Shown piece after piece: positions 63,184-64,000 of a stretch of 64,000 nucleotides of DNA. A model generated the notes under the pieces. That model saw only the letters and a list, made by a program, of their open reading frames with translations. It was not told where the DNA came from and did no database searches. The stretch is from contig NC_084599.1 in the NCBI RefSeq assembly GCF_033807715.1, positions 186,001 to 250,000 on the forward strand, in the 5' to 3' direction. This DNA comes from Cololabis saira (lineage: Eukaryota; Chordata; Actinopteri; Beloniformes; Belonidae). The translations under genes and the position numbers were made by a program. The first letter of the stretch is position 1; each line of letters starts with the position of its first letter.

Positions 63184-63428
63184 AGCAGCACAATGTAACT
63201 TTCAGCTTTTGTTGAGTTTGGCGGCTCCTTTGGACAAAAGCGGTAGTGCTTTACCAGTAGTGTGGAAGGGTTCCTACCATGCACCTCCAAGTTACATAGT
63301 GCCAGTGAAGGCGATACAGACCCCTCAGACCATGACAGAGGTTCATTAAACCTGTTGGAAGTTGATGTACCATCACAATGATAATGATGAAATATTATAT
63401 TAAGGTGGAAAAGTTACATTGTGCTGCT
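63184..63428. mobile_element. TTAA-flanked MITE B, 245 bp
   Basis: TTAA at 63180-63183 and 63429-63432. Ends AGCAGCACAATGTAACTTT and reversed AGCAGCACAATGTAACTTT are perfect inverted repeats. The right TTAA is also the left TTAA of MITE A. No coding sequence. Confidence 0.85.
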
Positions 63429-63432
63429 TTAA

Positions 63433-63955
63433 AGGAGCTGTATGTAAGAGCAATAATAAAACGAATCATAAAATGACCCCGATATGTCAACAGACATTTA
63501 AAAATCATGTTCATTTCAAATACTTATGTCACTGACAACAGCACTCAAGCCAGGATATTCCAGTTTAAAAAGAGGGGTTGCAGCCCTCAACTGATGTTTA
63601 TGTTGTCATTTTTTGTTTTGGCCTGAAGCTCCACCCTCCACCTATCTCCCAATCACCAAGTCAGTATTGTTTCTGAAGCTCCACCCTCCACCTATCTCCC
63701 AATCACCAAGTCAGTATTGTTTCTGAAGCTCCACCCTCCACCTATCTCCCAATCACCAAGTCAGTATTGTTTCGGCATCCGGGTTGCCAGCTCGGCTCTA
63801 ATTATCGCAGCCATGGCAGCCTACGTTCCTGCTGCATTCTGCAGCCTACCTGGCAACCTCTGGTCGGGGGGAGGAGGGGGAGGGTACACGCCGCTCAACA
63901 ATATTTTGAAAGTGACTGCAGTACCAGTTTTGGCCATTTCTTACAGACGGCTCCT
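63433..63955. mobile_element. TTAA-flanked MITE A, copy 2 (523 bp)
   Basis: Same length as the copy at 35244-35766, with only a handful of base differences by eye, and the same three 50-bp units (63623, 63673, 63723). TTAA at 63429-63432 and 63956-63959. High identity points to recent activity. The last 41 bp of the window hold nothing recognisable. Confidence 0.9.
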
Positions 63956-64000
63956 TTAAGTACCAATATTTAATAATAATAAAATATGATGATCTAAATA

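Overview
This is a teleost fish nuclear genome window, and almost all of it is transposable-element sequence. The teleost call rests on the mix of families: a Gmr1-like Ty3/gypsy element, Rex3-like (RTE) and L2-like LINEs, L1/Tx1-like LINEs, Harbinger elements ending in GGGCCTCAT, a TTAA-flanked piggyBac, and tRNA-headed SINEs with ATGG tails. There is no sign of bacterial organisation. Only two stretches look like non-transposon gene pieces: a four-exon RING-like gene remnant (29920-31238, +) and one possible membrane-protein exon (61417-61600, -).

Layout. 466-4068: 5'-incomplete gypsy element with integrase placed before reverse transcriptase, ending in an LTR that sits next to a LINE fragment. 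4281-5668: high-copy repeat R1. 5700-10800: microsatellites, two SINE families and a decayed gypsy RNase H region. 11292-13362: L2-like LINE split by a Harbinger element. 13363-18345: decayed LINE split by an apparently intact two-ORF LINE (14046-18220). 19004-21749: esterase scrap and an L1-like ORF2 (-). 24361-29774: decayed gypsy element carrying a 21-bp coding minisatellite, a hAT-like insertion, a young non-autonomous LTR element with a repetitive ORF, and a solo LTR. 29920-31238: RING-like gene. 31453-33640: Rex3-like LINE. 33685-34953: R1 again, inverted.

34954-53290 is one L1-like LINE (+) expanded about fivefold by later insertions. Removing each insertion together with one copy of its target-site duplication brings the LINE reading frame back together, so the order of events can be read from the sequence. 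The largest insertion (43031-52834) is a TTAA-flanked element that itself holds a three-deep DNA-transposon nest, a SINE, a Rex3 fragment and a nearly complete piggyBac transposase gene (47071-50513). The upstream coding part of that gene is a tandem array of near-identical symmetric exons.

54501-64000: MITEs, two more Harbinger elements inside an old SINE, another LINE, R1 copy 3, the possible membrane-protein exon, and two TTAA MITEs placed back to back at the right edge.

There is no pathway or operon here. The parts relate as host and inserted element, and as enzyme sources (LINE ORF2, piggyBac transposase) and the non-autonomous elements that could borrow such enzymes. Family names given from memory of typical motifs were not checked against a database.
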